Shown piece after piece: positions 11,112 through 22,431 of a DNA stretch of 64,000 nt (its first letter is position 1; each line of letters starts with the position of its first letter). The DNA lies in the NCBI GenBank assembly GCA_947683425.1, contig CANTUQ010000081.1, positions 9,110,501 through 9,174,500 on the forward strand, given 5' to 3'. A program made the translations under genes and the position numbers. The DNA comes from Excoecaria cochinchinensis. Its lineage: Eukaryota > Streptophyta > Magnoliopsida > Malpighiales > Euphorbiaceae. The notes under the pieces were generated by a model, which worked only from the letters and a program-made list of their open reading frames with translations, was not told the origin of the DNA and searched no databases.

Positions 11112-13145
11112 TCAGAGAGGTGTGTAGTCTGAAGGCTCATCGGGATCCTCATCATCCGAGATATGCACGGTCCTTGGCGGAGGTGGACGGGCCTGAGGGG
11201 GTGGCGGAGCTGCAGAGGGTCCTGCCTCGTGATCATGGGCTCGCCTGAACTGAACCTGAGCATAACCGTCTAAGAAGGGCTGGGTACAAGTGCCCAAAAA
11301 CCCTAAGGTCTCAGAGATCTTGTCCCCCAACTTCTTGAAGGCTTGGCTCAGCTGAGTGGTCTGCTCAACGGCGGCCGTCCTCCTACGCTCCAAGCTCTGC
11401 TCCGTCTGCTCCCTGAACTCTCTCATGGTCTGGGAAAGAGGAGGGAGAATCCCCTCTATCGCCTGGACGCGGGATCTCAGAGAGTCCAGTGACTCATCAA
11501 TCATCTGAAGGGTCATGTCAACCCTCTGAGACGCCTGGTCCTGTGACGTCCTCACATCATGAGCGAGCTGCTGCCTCAACTCCCTCTGCCCCTGAGCAAT
11601 CTGCTCAACTAGCCTCATCTGCTCTCCTCTGAAGGCCTCCAGAACTCGAGTCTGCTCATCTCTAAGGGCATCCATGGCCCGAGTCTGCTCCCTCGCTGCA
11701 TGCTCCATGTAGCCTGCCTGCTCTAGGGATAGGCGCTCCACCGTCTGAGACTGCTCCTGGATAGCAGCCTGCTGGCGATCCAACCTCTCGTGAATGGCCC
11801 TATCTCTCTCATCCTGTCGCCGCTCAAAGGCCATAAACATGGAGGAGAGGAGCTGGGAATAGTCCGGCTGAGCTGGCTGATGTGGCGCTGGCTCTGGTGG
11901 TGGTGCGGAAGAAGTGGATGCCCCAGGATCGCCTCGGGAGTACGGATGGTATCTCTCGGAGGGCTCGCGGGCAGCCCTCTGTACCCTGGTACTCGGCGAC
12001 GGCGCTGGAGTCGGGGCCCTAGATGCCGGTGAAGAGGCGAAGAGATCGTCCATCGTGATCTCAAAATCAAAATCCATGGGGGTCCTAGGAGGCTCCTGGT
12101 GCTGTGGCGGAGGCACTGCCTGGGACTGAGGAGGTGGAGGAGGCTGGTGCTCCGGCTGAGGCTCAGTCTGTGGAGGCTGCGGCTGTACCTGCGGAGGCTG
12201 AGGCTGTGGCTCGGGCTGTGGAGGTTGCTCCTCCTGGTGCTCTGGGTGATCAGGATCTGCCCCCAGGGGTGGAAGCGAGAACAGCCGCTGGGTCTCATGG
12301 ATAGTCAACACCCTATAAGCCTCCGCCTGGCCTGGAATCTGAGAGATCATCCCCATCTGAACCGCGGCTGCAGCATCTACATGGATCCCCTCCGGTAGAG
12401 GTCCTCTCAGCCTCTCGGGGGTAAACCCCAATCCCAACAGTAATCGGGTGATGACTCCTCCTACCATCACCACCGGTGTCAACCCTCTGCCCACTCTGGT
12501 CAGGTTGGCCAAGATCTCGTGGCTAATGTTGAGACGCTGGCCTGCCACCATAGCCTAGAGGCTCCAGATCTCGGCCGCGTTAAGCGACCCTGGATTACCA
12601 GCTCGACCGAGGTACGAGCTGGAAAGCACTCTGTGCAGATACCGGAGTGCCTGAGACACCAGTACGGTGCTCTTCGCTGTATCGTGATCATACAGCACTC
12701 CTGGTATAGCAATAGCCGCCCAATGGGCGCATCTCACCGCTCGCCGCGGGATCTCAACCTCCTCTCCCGAAGGAAGCCCCATAGCCTGAGCAAACCTCTG
12801 CCTGGTGATGCTGACATGGTCACCATCAAACCAAAACTGTATCACCCCCGGGTCAGTATCTGCGCTCTGAAAGCCTGTGTAGCGGAGAGTGGCCAAGACC
12901 TGGCGGGTAGCCTCTGGAAATGTCTGGAAGGTAGGCTCAAGAAACTCGGTCCAACCGGCTCCCTCGGCAAGTAAATCGAACTCCGGGGCCAACCCGAGGG
13001 CCTCTAGAAAAGGGCGAGATACAAAGCGGCTGGCCCGAAACTCTACCTGAGCCAACGCCCTGTACCTCTGGGCGGACTCGTCATCCATCCAAGCCGGGGC
13101 CTCAAGCTCGGGCTGGGCCTGTGGTGCTCTGCGTCTGGGAGGCAT
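11112..13145 (-). CDS. Tat-1 ORF1: ATHILA ORF-1-like protein, one in-frame TAG
   Basis: The frame starts MPPRRRAPQ at 13145 and runs to 11112, interrupted by one TAG at 12557-12555 after AEIWSL; the following methionine is two codons on in the same frame. The N-terminal 200 residues (FRASRFVSRPFLEALGL, AGWTEFLEPTFQTFPEATR, QVLATLRYTGF) resemble the ATHILA ORF-1 / putative plant transposon protein family found in the env-like region of plant gypsy elements. A Pro/Gln-rich linker follows, then a long Glu/Arg/Gln-rich segment predicted to form a coiled coil, and an acidic tail. No signal peptide or membrane segment is seen, so an envelope role is unlikely. A splice acceptor lies one base before the ATG. 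The TAG may be a lesion or a read-through site. The biochemical role is unknown. Confidence 0.75.
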
Positions 13146-13146
13146 C

Positions 13147-13871
13147 CTGTAAAAAGGAAAGAGTCAGATAGCGAAAACTTGGCGAAACAAGCACTATCAG
13201 TTTTATTTTCCAAAATCTAAGGTCCATCTAGGCCTTAACAGGGCAATGGCGGCCCAACATGAGATAAAAAAAGTAATAACGGATAAAAATAGCAAACATC
13301 CTGTCTACGGAAGTATCCTAACATGCCTTGCACGCATCATGGCAAAGGAACATGTAATCCTTACGGAGATAATTAAAGCGAATAAAGATGGGCTTTCTAA
13401 GTCCTAAGGCATGCTTCATACTTGGAAAGTAAATAAATATTCAATTCTAGAATAAAAGATAAAAATTTGGGCAGCACCCCGGCAGGGATGTGCCCAACCT
13501 CCTGCATGAAAAAGCAAGATAATAGGCCTCAGGCCCTAGCAATATTAAATACATGGAAATGGGGCGCACCCCGGCAAGAGTGTGCCCCCAACAAATCAAA
13601 ATAATGGCCTCAGGCCATAAAAGCAAAGATATGCACAAAATGGTGCGCTAAAAAGGGTGTAATTCCAAAGCACCAAGGTTATAGAAAAACTCTATTTCTA
13701 TGTGATCATGCAAAAAGTTCGGATTTAATTACAAAATAATATAGAAAATTGGGCAGCATTTCCCCCTAAATTCTAAAATTATCTAAAACTCCTTAGAGTT
13801 AAAAGAAGAAAGAATGTAGAAATGAATTAAATAAATAAATAAAAAAAGAAAAGAAGTAATTATTTACTTAC
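13147..13871 (-). other. Predicted leader intron of Tat-1 ORF1
   Basis: On the minus strand a strong donor, ACAA followed by GTAAGTAAATAA, lies at 13871, and an acceptor TTTTTACAG ends at 13147, one base before the ORF1 ATG. Tat-2 keeps both sites (donor GTTAGT at 29171, acceptor TTTCCAG ending at 28564). Inside are two diverged copies of a short segment, about 13468-13540 and 13559-13620, sharing CACCCCGGCA and GGCCTCAGGCC. The intron is inferred; no transcript has been examined. Confidence 0.55.
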
Positions 13872-14064
13872 TTGTAATCCGGAGAAGTGTAGAAACTAGA
13901 GAAATACAAATATCCGAGCACCGGGTGAGTATATAATGCGAAAAAACGAAGAAATCGCGAAAAAATAAGAAGAAAAGACTCAAAAAACGCTAAAAACTAC
14001 TTAGAAACCGCTTGAGAGAGGAAGAAGAAAGGGACAGCAACGTTTGCGCCGTCTGTCACTCGCC

Positions 14065-14313
14065 CTTATATAGAATTTCGTGACCGACGGGCAGGGCGTC
14101 TGTAAAAGCGACCGACGGGCTGGCCGTCTGTCGCGAAATGAATGCAATTTAATGCGCGTGATGAATGTAATGATGACGCGTGTATCTGCCCGGTGGACTT
14201 CCGACGGGCAGGCCGTCTCTATGGAGGGGCGGTCAGGCCGTCTCCGTAGAGAGGCGGGCAGACCATCTCTGTAGAGGGGCGGGTAGGTCGTCGGTGACCC
14301 TCTCCTATATAAT
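14065..14313. promoter_or_regulatory. Divergent promoter of ORF1 (-) and the antisense gene (+)
   Basis: Two outward-facing TATA boxes, TATATAAG on the minus strand (14072-14065) and TATATAAT on the plus strand (14306-14313), enclose about 233 bp. That interval has repeated GACGGGC elements with complementary GTCTGT or GTCTC arms (14084-14132 and 14200-14295), for example GACGGGCTGGCCGTC near 14114. The same motif family stands upstream of the LTR TATA box. Tat-2 keeps the layout at 29327-29544. Confidence 0.65.
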
Positions 14314-14371
14314 CTGCAAGATTTTCTTGTCTCTTCATTTTCCAGCACCTTGGGCTTTTATTCTTCTCAAA

Positions 14372-15689
14372 ATGTTTTCCCCTCCTGCTCAAAGGATGCA
14401 CCGTATTTTAGATGAGAAACACACTTGGGGAGAAGGCGCCCTTTCCTCTCTGGCTGGGCTGAAATATCTGTGTCGGGTGAAAATCGACCAGAACCTCCTC
14501 CTGGCGGCGACCCACTTCTGGAACCCTAGATTCCACGTCTTCCAGTTCACCTATCAGGAACTGTGCCCTCTTTCCGAAGAATTGGCTTCCATTCTGGGAG
14601 CCTAGTTCCCTCCTGGCGCTCTGCCTTGCATCCCCCGTTGCGGCCTATTTCAGACCCGGGACGTAGCCCTAGCTCTGGGCATATCCCCCTCGGAGGCCAA
14701 CCGGCTGATTCCTCTGAGTTCCTCCTTTTCTCTGGAGCCACTGATCGAGGCCCTAGATCAGTTCACTGACATCCCCACCTATCGGGTAAGTATCACGTTC
14801 CTATTCTGCATGGTGAACTTCCTTACTGTTGTTCCAGGAGGCTTGACAGGTGACTTTCGTCTGCTTGGAGTTCTGAGCGACTTTCATCTGGGATTGTCCC
14901 CTCTACCACTTGTCTTGGCCAAAACCATCTTAGGTCTGGACGCTGTGAGCTCTGGGTCCACTACAACCTTTACCGGTAGCCCCTTATTACTCCAGGTACG
15001 TCATTATTTTAAAGGTAGTGCGCCCCTTATGGATTTTCACACTAGCTTTTCTTTGCGGGAGGTGCGTCCTTTCGGATTTTCACACAACCCTGTGCCTTAT
15101 TTTTGCCTGAAGCAAACCCTACTTACTCCAGCGGCTTTTTTTTTTTTTTTTTTTTTTTTTTCAGATCTGGCTACAGGAAAAACTGAAGATGTTGTCTGAA
15201 CCACCCCCTCGAGTCATTCCGCGGTACATGCCGAGCCATTTCTTGCCTCGTCGGCGACTGTATGGGTGTGCCGCGACTGGTGAAGGCATTACCAGATTTG
15301 GCGAGCTGTCAGATGATGATATCAGTTTTACATCCGCCTGGCTCCCGCTGTCTCATGCGGTCACCGATGGGTCATCAGGTTGTGTCCCCCTCTGCGGCCT
15401 CCGCCAGGCCACCTTCTGCATTACCTCGCGATGTTCACGGCAGCTTGGGATGACCCAGGATATAGTGAGGGTTCCCCTTTCTTTCCGAGGAGGAGATCTC
15501 TCGGTCGCATTTGCTTCCCGGTATCATGAGCTATGGGGCAGATTACCTGTGAAGACTGCCATCCCGAGGTTTGGCAACCATTCTGCATCCTCAACCAGCG
15601 GGTACAAGAAGTGGATCCTCAGCCCAACCTCCGATAATAGGACTCGAGGGCTCAAGCATCTGATCGGCGAGAGCAGCAGCAAGACCTAG
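14372..15689 (+). pseudogene. Tat-1 antisense gene, plant-mobile-domain/DUF7745-like, three exons
   Basis: It runs opposite to gag-pol. Exon 1 (14372-14785) starts MFSPPAQRMHRILDEKHTWG and contains LLLAATHFWNPRFHVFQFTY followed by ELCPLSEELASILG, a pattern typical of plant mobile domain / DUF7745 proteins. Predicted intron 1 is 14786-14837 (GTAAGT to CAG, only 52 nt), exon 2 is 14838-14995, intron 2 is 14996-15164 (GTACGT to a 25-T tract and CAG), and exon 3 is 15165-15689 (starting IWLQEKLK). Intron 2 joins in frame. Lesions: an in-frame TAG in exon 1 after SILGA (about 14603), and the intron 1 junction is one base out of frame with exon 2. A TATA box lies about 60 bp upstream. Tat-2 has a homologue at the same place. 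Function unknown; antisense ORFs are known in some Tat elements. Confidence 0.65.
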
Positions 15690-16074
15690 TTTAGCCTACA
15701 TGTGTATTTTTTTGCTACATTTCTTTTCAATGCAGAACTAGAAAATGACAAAAGTGAAAAGAATAATATTCACCCCTTTCACGAGTTTCGTGTGCATTTC
15801 TAGATAATTTCAGCATACATGATCAGTTTTGGCATTTACTCAGCTGCTTATGCACCATCAATACATGAAACCAAATTTTAACAGCATCAACTCCTGTTAC
15901 CGATCGGCCCTCTCGGGTTTTCACGATCGGACATTCTCTCTCATGCCTCTAATTTTTGCACAGGATGCCTTTTTTCGATTTTCACCCTGTCGAGGCGCCC
16001 AATTTTAGCATAGCCGCCTTTTTTCGGTTTTCGACTTGCAGGGCATTTTATTCTCTTCTTTTTTATTTTGGTCT
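15690..16074. other. Convergent 3' region between the antisense gene and pol
   Basis: The antisense gene (+) and gag-pol (-) end facing each other here. The stretch has several copies of a pattern like CCTTTTTTCGGTTTTC (about 15910-16040) with flanking GATCGG or GTCGAGG. Tat-2 keeps it at about 31230-31380. It may serve 3' end formation for both transcripts. Confidence 0.45.
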
Positions 16075-19000
16075 TTAGCCGTGGAACCTTTTGAGTCTGT
16101 CGACATTGACTGGCTCTTTGAATTCGTTCCCATCGCTGTCTGATAAGATTGCAGCCCCTCTGGACAACAGCTTCTTAAGGATGTACGGCCCTTCCCAGGT
16201 AGGTCTGAATTTCCCCCTGATGTCTGGTATTCCTGGCCTCATCTGCTTGAACACCAAGTCCCCCTCCTTCAGCGGGTGCTTCCTTACTTTCTTTCCGAAA
16301 GTTCTCGCTAATCTCTTCTGGTATATCTGATTGTGATAATAAGCTTTCAGCCTACTCTCATCCAGTAAGTTCAAGTGCTGCAACCTCTGCTGCGCCCATT
16401 CGGCTTCCGGGATTTGGGCCTCCATGACCACCCTTAGTGACTTAAGTTCAATTTCTATTGGCAATACTGCTTCTGTTCCGTATACCAGAGAAAATGGTGT
16501 AGCGCCTGTAGATGATCTTACTGTCGTTCTGTATCCCCACAGGGCGAAGGGCAACTTTTCAGCCCAGTCTTTGTAGGTTTGGACCATCTTGGACAAGATC
16601 TTCTTCACATTCTTATTGGCTGCTTCCACTGCTCCATTCGCTTGCGGTCGGTAGGGAGAGGATTTATGATGCTCAACACCGTATTTCTCGAGAAGTTTTC
16701 TAGTTTCTCCCATGAACTGCACTCCATTATCAGACACTATGTGGTGAGGGAGACCATCTCTGCAGATCAAGTTCTTCTCTATGAACCTGGCCATATCCCT
16801 TGCGTCAATTTTCTTGAAAGATTCTGCCTCGACCCATTTGGTGAAGTAGTCGATCGTGACTACGATATATCTGCGCCCATTGGACGCCGTAGGGCGAATC
16901 TCTCCAATGATATCTATCCCCCAAGCGGCAAACGGCCAAGGAGATGTTAGGTTATGCAGCTCTGATACCGGCAGGTGTCTCAGATCCGCGTACTGTTGGC
17001 ATAACTGACATTGCTTGACATATTTTGAACAATCAGTGTCCATCGTAAGCCAATAAAAGCCTTGTCTCATTATCTTCTTGGCCAAGGTCAAACCATTCAT
17101 GTGGGCCCCGCAGATCCCTGCATGGGTTTCTTCCATTATCTTGCGCGCTTCTCTCTCATTCAAACATCTGAGCTGGATCCCATTTGACCGTCTCTTATAC
17201 AACACCCCTTCCAAGGATATGAACTGAGTAGATAACTTACGTATCATCCTCTGATCCTTTTCAGTGGCTTCTTCCGGAAATCTATTGCTTTCCAAGTAAT
17301 TCATGATATCAAAGTACCACGGCTTCCCATCTGACGCCTCTAGTTCCATTACAGGCTCGGTTTCAAAGCTGGGCCTATCAGAGCTCGAAATTAGCACCGG
17401 TTTCATGGCCACTCCCTCAGGGTTATCCCATATTGACACTAAGGTTGCCAACGCATCAGCCAAACGGTTCTCATCTCTGGGCACGAAGTGGAAGGTGCAA
17501 GTCTCAAACTGCCCACACATCCCTTTCAGATATTGAACATAGGGGACCAGTCGCTCTTCCTTAACATCCCACTCACCTCGGATCTGGTTTATTACCAAGG
17601 ACGAGTCACCAAATACCTCTACATTTCTTGCCCCCAACACAGCCAAAGCTTCTAACCCGAAAGTGCATGCTTCATACTCAGCTTCATTGTTGGTTGCTTT
17701 GTATCTCAGTTTCTTAGCAAGAGGAAGTTTCTCATTATCTGGGGTTGTCAGGATGATTCCGACTCCGGCTCCTTTGTTGTTTACCGCCCCGTCAAAATGC
17801 AACTGCCATCCTTGAACAGAAATCGCGCCTATGCTCTCGTCAGGAAAGGTAAATTCGAGGGTGTCCCCTTGGATAGGATGTTCAGCAAGGAATTCGGCTA
17901 CAGCTCGCCCCTTAATAGTCTTGCGGGTGATGTATTGCACATCAAACTCTTGTAGCAAGAGCAACCACCTCCCCATCTTTCCAAGCAAAGATGGCGCCTC
18001 CTGCAAATATCTTAAAGGATTCTGCTTGGCTACAGCCTGAACCTTGTATGAGTGGAAGTAATGCCTTAGCTTCTTCGATGCCCAAATCACTGCAAGGCAG
18101 ATCTTCTCCACTTCAGCATATTTTATTTCGTAAGCCAGAAACTTCTTGCTGAGGTAATAAACTGCAAACTCCACCCCAAATTCATCCTCTTGAGCCATCA
18201 TGGCGCCCACTGAACCGTCTTCTACTGCCAGGTACAGAATAAGCGGTTTGACAGGTTGCGGAGGTCTTAGTACCGGCGGATTTAACAGGTACTCCCTGAT
18301 ATTATCAAAGGCTCTCTGACAGTCTTCATTCCAGACTACGGGCTGGTTCTTTCTAAGCAGCTTAAAAACAGGTTCGCATATCGAAGTGAGCTTCGCAATA
18401 AACCGGCTAACATACTGCAGCTTGCCTAGGAAGCTCCTTACATCTCTCTCTTTCTGTGGCACAGGCATCTCTCTGATAGCTTTCACCTTATCGGGGTCAA
18501 TTTCTATCCCCCTCTGACTGACGACATGTCCCAACAGTTTTCCTGAAGTCACCCCGAAAATGCACTTCTTGGGGTTAAGTCGCAGATTATACCTGTCGAT
18601 CCGGGTGAAGAACTTCTCTAGAGCTTCAAAGTGTCCCTCTCAGGTGGCTGATTTGACCATCATATCATCAACATACACCTCCACTTCTTTGTGAATCAGG
18701 TCGCTTAGGATCTTGGTCGCCATCCTCTGGTATGTGGCCCCCGCATTCTTCAAGCCGAAAGGCATAACCCGATAGGCATAGGTACCCCACTCTGTGATGA
18801 AGGCAGTCTTAACCCGGTCAGCTATCTTGTTCAAGATCTGATTGTAGCCCACATATCCATCCCCAAAGCTGTACATCGCGCAATTGGCGGCACTGTCTAT
18901 CAATACATCAATATGGGGTAGTGGAAAATCATCTTTAGGACAGGCTTTGTTAAGATCTCGATAATCCACGCACACCCTGACCTTTCCGTTCTTCTTAGCC

Positions 19001-22000
19001 ACAGGAACCACATTCGCCAGCCAAGTAGGGTACTGGACTTCCACCAGAAACTTAGCTTCGATCTGCTGTCGGATTTCCTCCTTAACCTTGTCAGCCCATT
19101 CTGGCCTTAGCCTTCTCAACTTCTGCTTCACAGGCCTGCAATCTGGGTAAGTGGGGATGGCATGCTCCGCCACGGCTCGGTCAATCCCCGGCATATCCTC
19201 GTAGGTCCAGGCAAAGACTTTTTCATGTTTTGTTATTATTCTCTCAAAATTTTTTCTCTCCTCAGGAGTTATGTTTGATGCTATTAGAATTTCTCTCGGA
19301 TTTTCCGAAGTTCCAAGATTGAAAGGCGTTGTGCCAGTAGAGTCAATGTCAAAAATTGATGGAATATGATCATGTTCATGCATGTTGAAATCATCAGAAA
19401 CATCGCACAAATAAGTGAAATTGTTCATCTTATTGATAATATTATTGTTATCATTTACATCATAAAAGAGTTCTGGAATAAAAAGACAATCTAGGCTAGA
19501 GTCTTCCTCTGCCGCTCCCGAGGTTGACGCTGTTGCAGCTTGCTTACTGACTTTCTGATCTAGCAGAGGCCCTTCTGGCACGTCGGAAGAGATCTTCAAA
19601 TCCTCCATTTCCAGCTCTAGATCTGCTATCTTCCCTTTTCCTTTCAGCCTGGCAGCTACCATTTTCTCAGTAACGACCTCCTCAAGCTCGTACTTGTCCC
19701 AAGTGATCCCCTGAGTCATGACTTCTTCATCCCAAAAGCCTTCAGCGGTCTTGACAAACCTGACGTGCCAGTCATACACATCATTAAAAATCTCAAAGCC
19801 AGGGACAATCCTCCCATCTACCCACTGCGGTTCATCCTCACCAGTATAAGCACATACTGAGGATGCGGGGACAAAGCTTTCCGAAATGTGGGGGATCCTG
19901 TCTGTTACCCTCTTCTTGCCGAAACCACCTCTGTACCCCAGACCTTTACGGTTCTTATGCCCTCGAGTGGTGATCGCGGTCTGCAGCCCTTGGGAGCTTC
20001 TACCCAAACCAGCCCCAGGAAGATAGTGCATCTTCTTCATCATATTAACCACAGCCGGGCTATCTCCTGATCCGTGCTCTTCCTTTATCATAGATACATG
20101 GAAACCACTGAATGGCTGATTGGCAATTTCTAGCGCTGAGACCTGGTTTTCCCTGGCCGCCTTGATAGTCACCACCTCCCCTTCGTGCGGGAATTTTATC
20201 ATCTGATGCAGTGTGGATGGCACTCCTCCTAATTTATGAAACCAGGGTCTCCCTAGCAAAGCCGAGAAATTAGCAGGAATGGGCAGAACCACAAATTCAA
20301 CTTCCACTTCGATAGGTCCTGTCTTGACCAAGGTCTTGAAGGTTCCCGAGGCTTGCCTCCTCGAGTTATCGTAGGCCGTGATAGTCAGGTCAGATCCGCT
20401 GAGCATATCCTCGCTTAAGCCAAAAGCTTGCAAAGCTATCAAAGGGCATACGTTGATAGAAGACCCATCGTCCACCATAACGCAAGCAGTGTGCTTGCCG
20501 CTAATCTGCGCCTTAATGTATAAGGGTCGGTTATGATTACGGCCTTCTCCCGGTAAGTCAGCATCGGAAAAGATCAACCTCTCCTCGGATCCTCCCTTGA
20601 TTAGACCCAAAAGCTCTGATGGGGAAATAGTGGTGGCAACTGTGGCCTCAACCAAAGCCTCTACTACCTTCTGCCTATGAGAGGGGGACTGCCTCAACAA
20701 ATCCCAAATGGAAATCTGAGCTGTGGTTTTCTTCAATTGCCTTATAATCTGTTCCTCCTCTGGCTCTTTCTCTGCCAATGGCTGTACTGGCTCAGGTAGC
20801 TTTGCAATCTCGGGGATCACCCTTCCACTTCTAGTGACAGCGCTTATCTCTCCCTCTTCTCCATCGGAGCCCCACAGATCAAGGTTCAATCCTTCTTCAT
20901 CCTCGGCTTCTCCACCGCTCTCACTGCTAGACCAGCAATCAAGAGTCGCCACAACTGCTTTCTCCTTCTCATTCTCGGAATTACCGACAGCAGATTCCTC
21001 ATTCCCATACAGATCTTGTAGCACGTACCACTCTGGCAGGCTAGATTGGATCATAAACACAGGTGGGGGTACGGCATTATAACCAGGCTTCTTCTCAGCC
21101 TCTCTCCTCTCAGGGTCAGAGATCTGCTTGCTATCGATCAAATCTTGAATGGAGTGCCGAAGTGCTTTGCATTTATTAGTGATATGGCCCGAGTGCTGGT
21201 GGAATGCACAGAATTCGTTGTCCTTTTGTCCCGGCTTCCCTTGTGTCAAAGCCGGCCTAGGAGTTAGAGGACGCAATTTTCCCTCCTTCATCAGTCTCTT
21301 CAAGACCCAGGATAATGGTCTCCCCAAGTTCGAAAATTTCCTCGGGGTGGCTACCTCAGTAGCAGACACTTCACCCATTCTTCTAGTGCTGTTACTGGGA
21401 CCTGCCGACCTACTGGCTCCTTGACCGGGGTTTGCCCTTTTGGCAAAATTATCATTATTAGCTTTTCGGGTCAAAAATTCCCCTTCTGCTTCGATGGCTA
21501 TATCCTTGAGAGACTCCCAGTCCTTTAACCCCTTCATCCTCAGTCCCTCCTTCAAGTATGGGCTCGCGTTCTTAATGAAAAGACGAATCTGATCTTGGGT
21601 ATCAGGCTTTCGGCGCATCTCCATTACTCGGTTCCGCCATCGGGTAAGGTACTCATGGAAGGATTCCCCGGCCTTCTGTTGGAGCAGCTCAAGATCTTTC
21701 AGAGTCACCTCCATTCTGGTATTACAGTCGTACTGTTTAAGAAACTCCTCAGTGAGCAGATCCCAATCTTCTTTAGTGCGGCGGTCAAGGCCGTGATACC
21801 AATCTATGGCATGAGAGGTCAGACTCAGACAAAAGTATTCCACTTTCTGCTTCTTGGACAATGTGGTCCCCTTCATGACCAGAGAATATTGCTTCACATG
21901 TGCAGTAGGATCAGAAGTACCATCAAACTTCGGCACATCCGGCATCTTGAAGTTATAAGGGATCGGGTCCTCTCCGTCCAGCTCCCTATCCTCAGGATTC

Positions 22001-22431
22001 ATCCTGTGAGCTCTGCCTATCATACGAGCCATGGCCTCGAACCTCTCTTCCATCTTTTTCAAAATAAAATCATCAGCCTGAGGTGCCTTCCCCTTTTCGG
22101 ATGCCATGCTCAGCCTATCATCCTCGATATCTCTATCGTCATCAATTCTTAGCACTGACCTTCTTCTCAGCTCTCCCGAAGCCACTGATCTCAACTCTAC
22201 CGGTGGCGGCCTAACGGGCTCCTCTCGCCTCTCAACCCTTTCTTCTTCAGGCTCATTCAGTCTTACTGGAGGAGGAGGAGGAGGATTCTGGGGAACATTC
22301 GGCTGAGCGTTCTGCTGCGTCAAGGCGGCCAACATATTCATCATCCTGCCCTCGAATTCTTCAAATCGACGGCCCACTTCTTCGGCAATCATGGCCCTGG
22401 TGGCATCTTCCCCCCTGGGTGAGTTTGCCAT
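16075..22431 (-). CDS. Tat-1 gag-pol polyprotein, one in-frame TGA in RT
   Basis: A frame of about 2118 codons from ATG 22431 (MANSPRGEDATRAM, the start also found in Tat-2), broken once by TGA at 18642-18640, seven residues after YVDD. Order: retrotransposon gag domain (about residues 160-320), a Cys/His cluster CAFHQHSGHITNKC (about 408), aspartic protease DDGSSINVCP (about 652), a G-patch-like LPGAGLGRSSQG, reverse transcriptase with YVDD at about 1253, a first RNase H, a second RNase H (FDGAVN, NNEAEYEA, FGDSSLV, ADALA; about 1545-1665) characteristic of Tat elements, integrase zinc finger, integrase D-D-E core (GIDIIG, SDNGVQF, VEAANK) and a C-terminal GPY/F-type segment. There is no chromodomain. 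Gag and pol share a frame. The frame is open upstream to 22626; that extension (IDLPRWTR) may be leader exon. With the TGA this copy would make gag and protease but no full RT unless read through. Confidence 0.9.

Noticed and set aside
11790..12974. Several plus-strand frames over ORF1
   Set aside because: They are shadows of the biased ORF1 codons on the other strand (Leu/Trp/Arg-rich translations of the Pro/Gln-rich segment).
11112..13145. ORF1 as a retroviral envelope protein
   Set aside because: Its position would fit, but there is no signal peptide, transmembrane segment or glycoprotein pattern; it matches the ATHILA ORF-1 type and a coiled coil instead.
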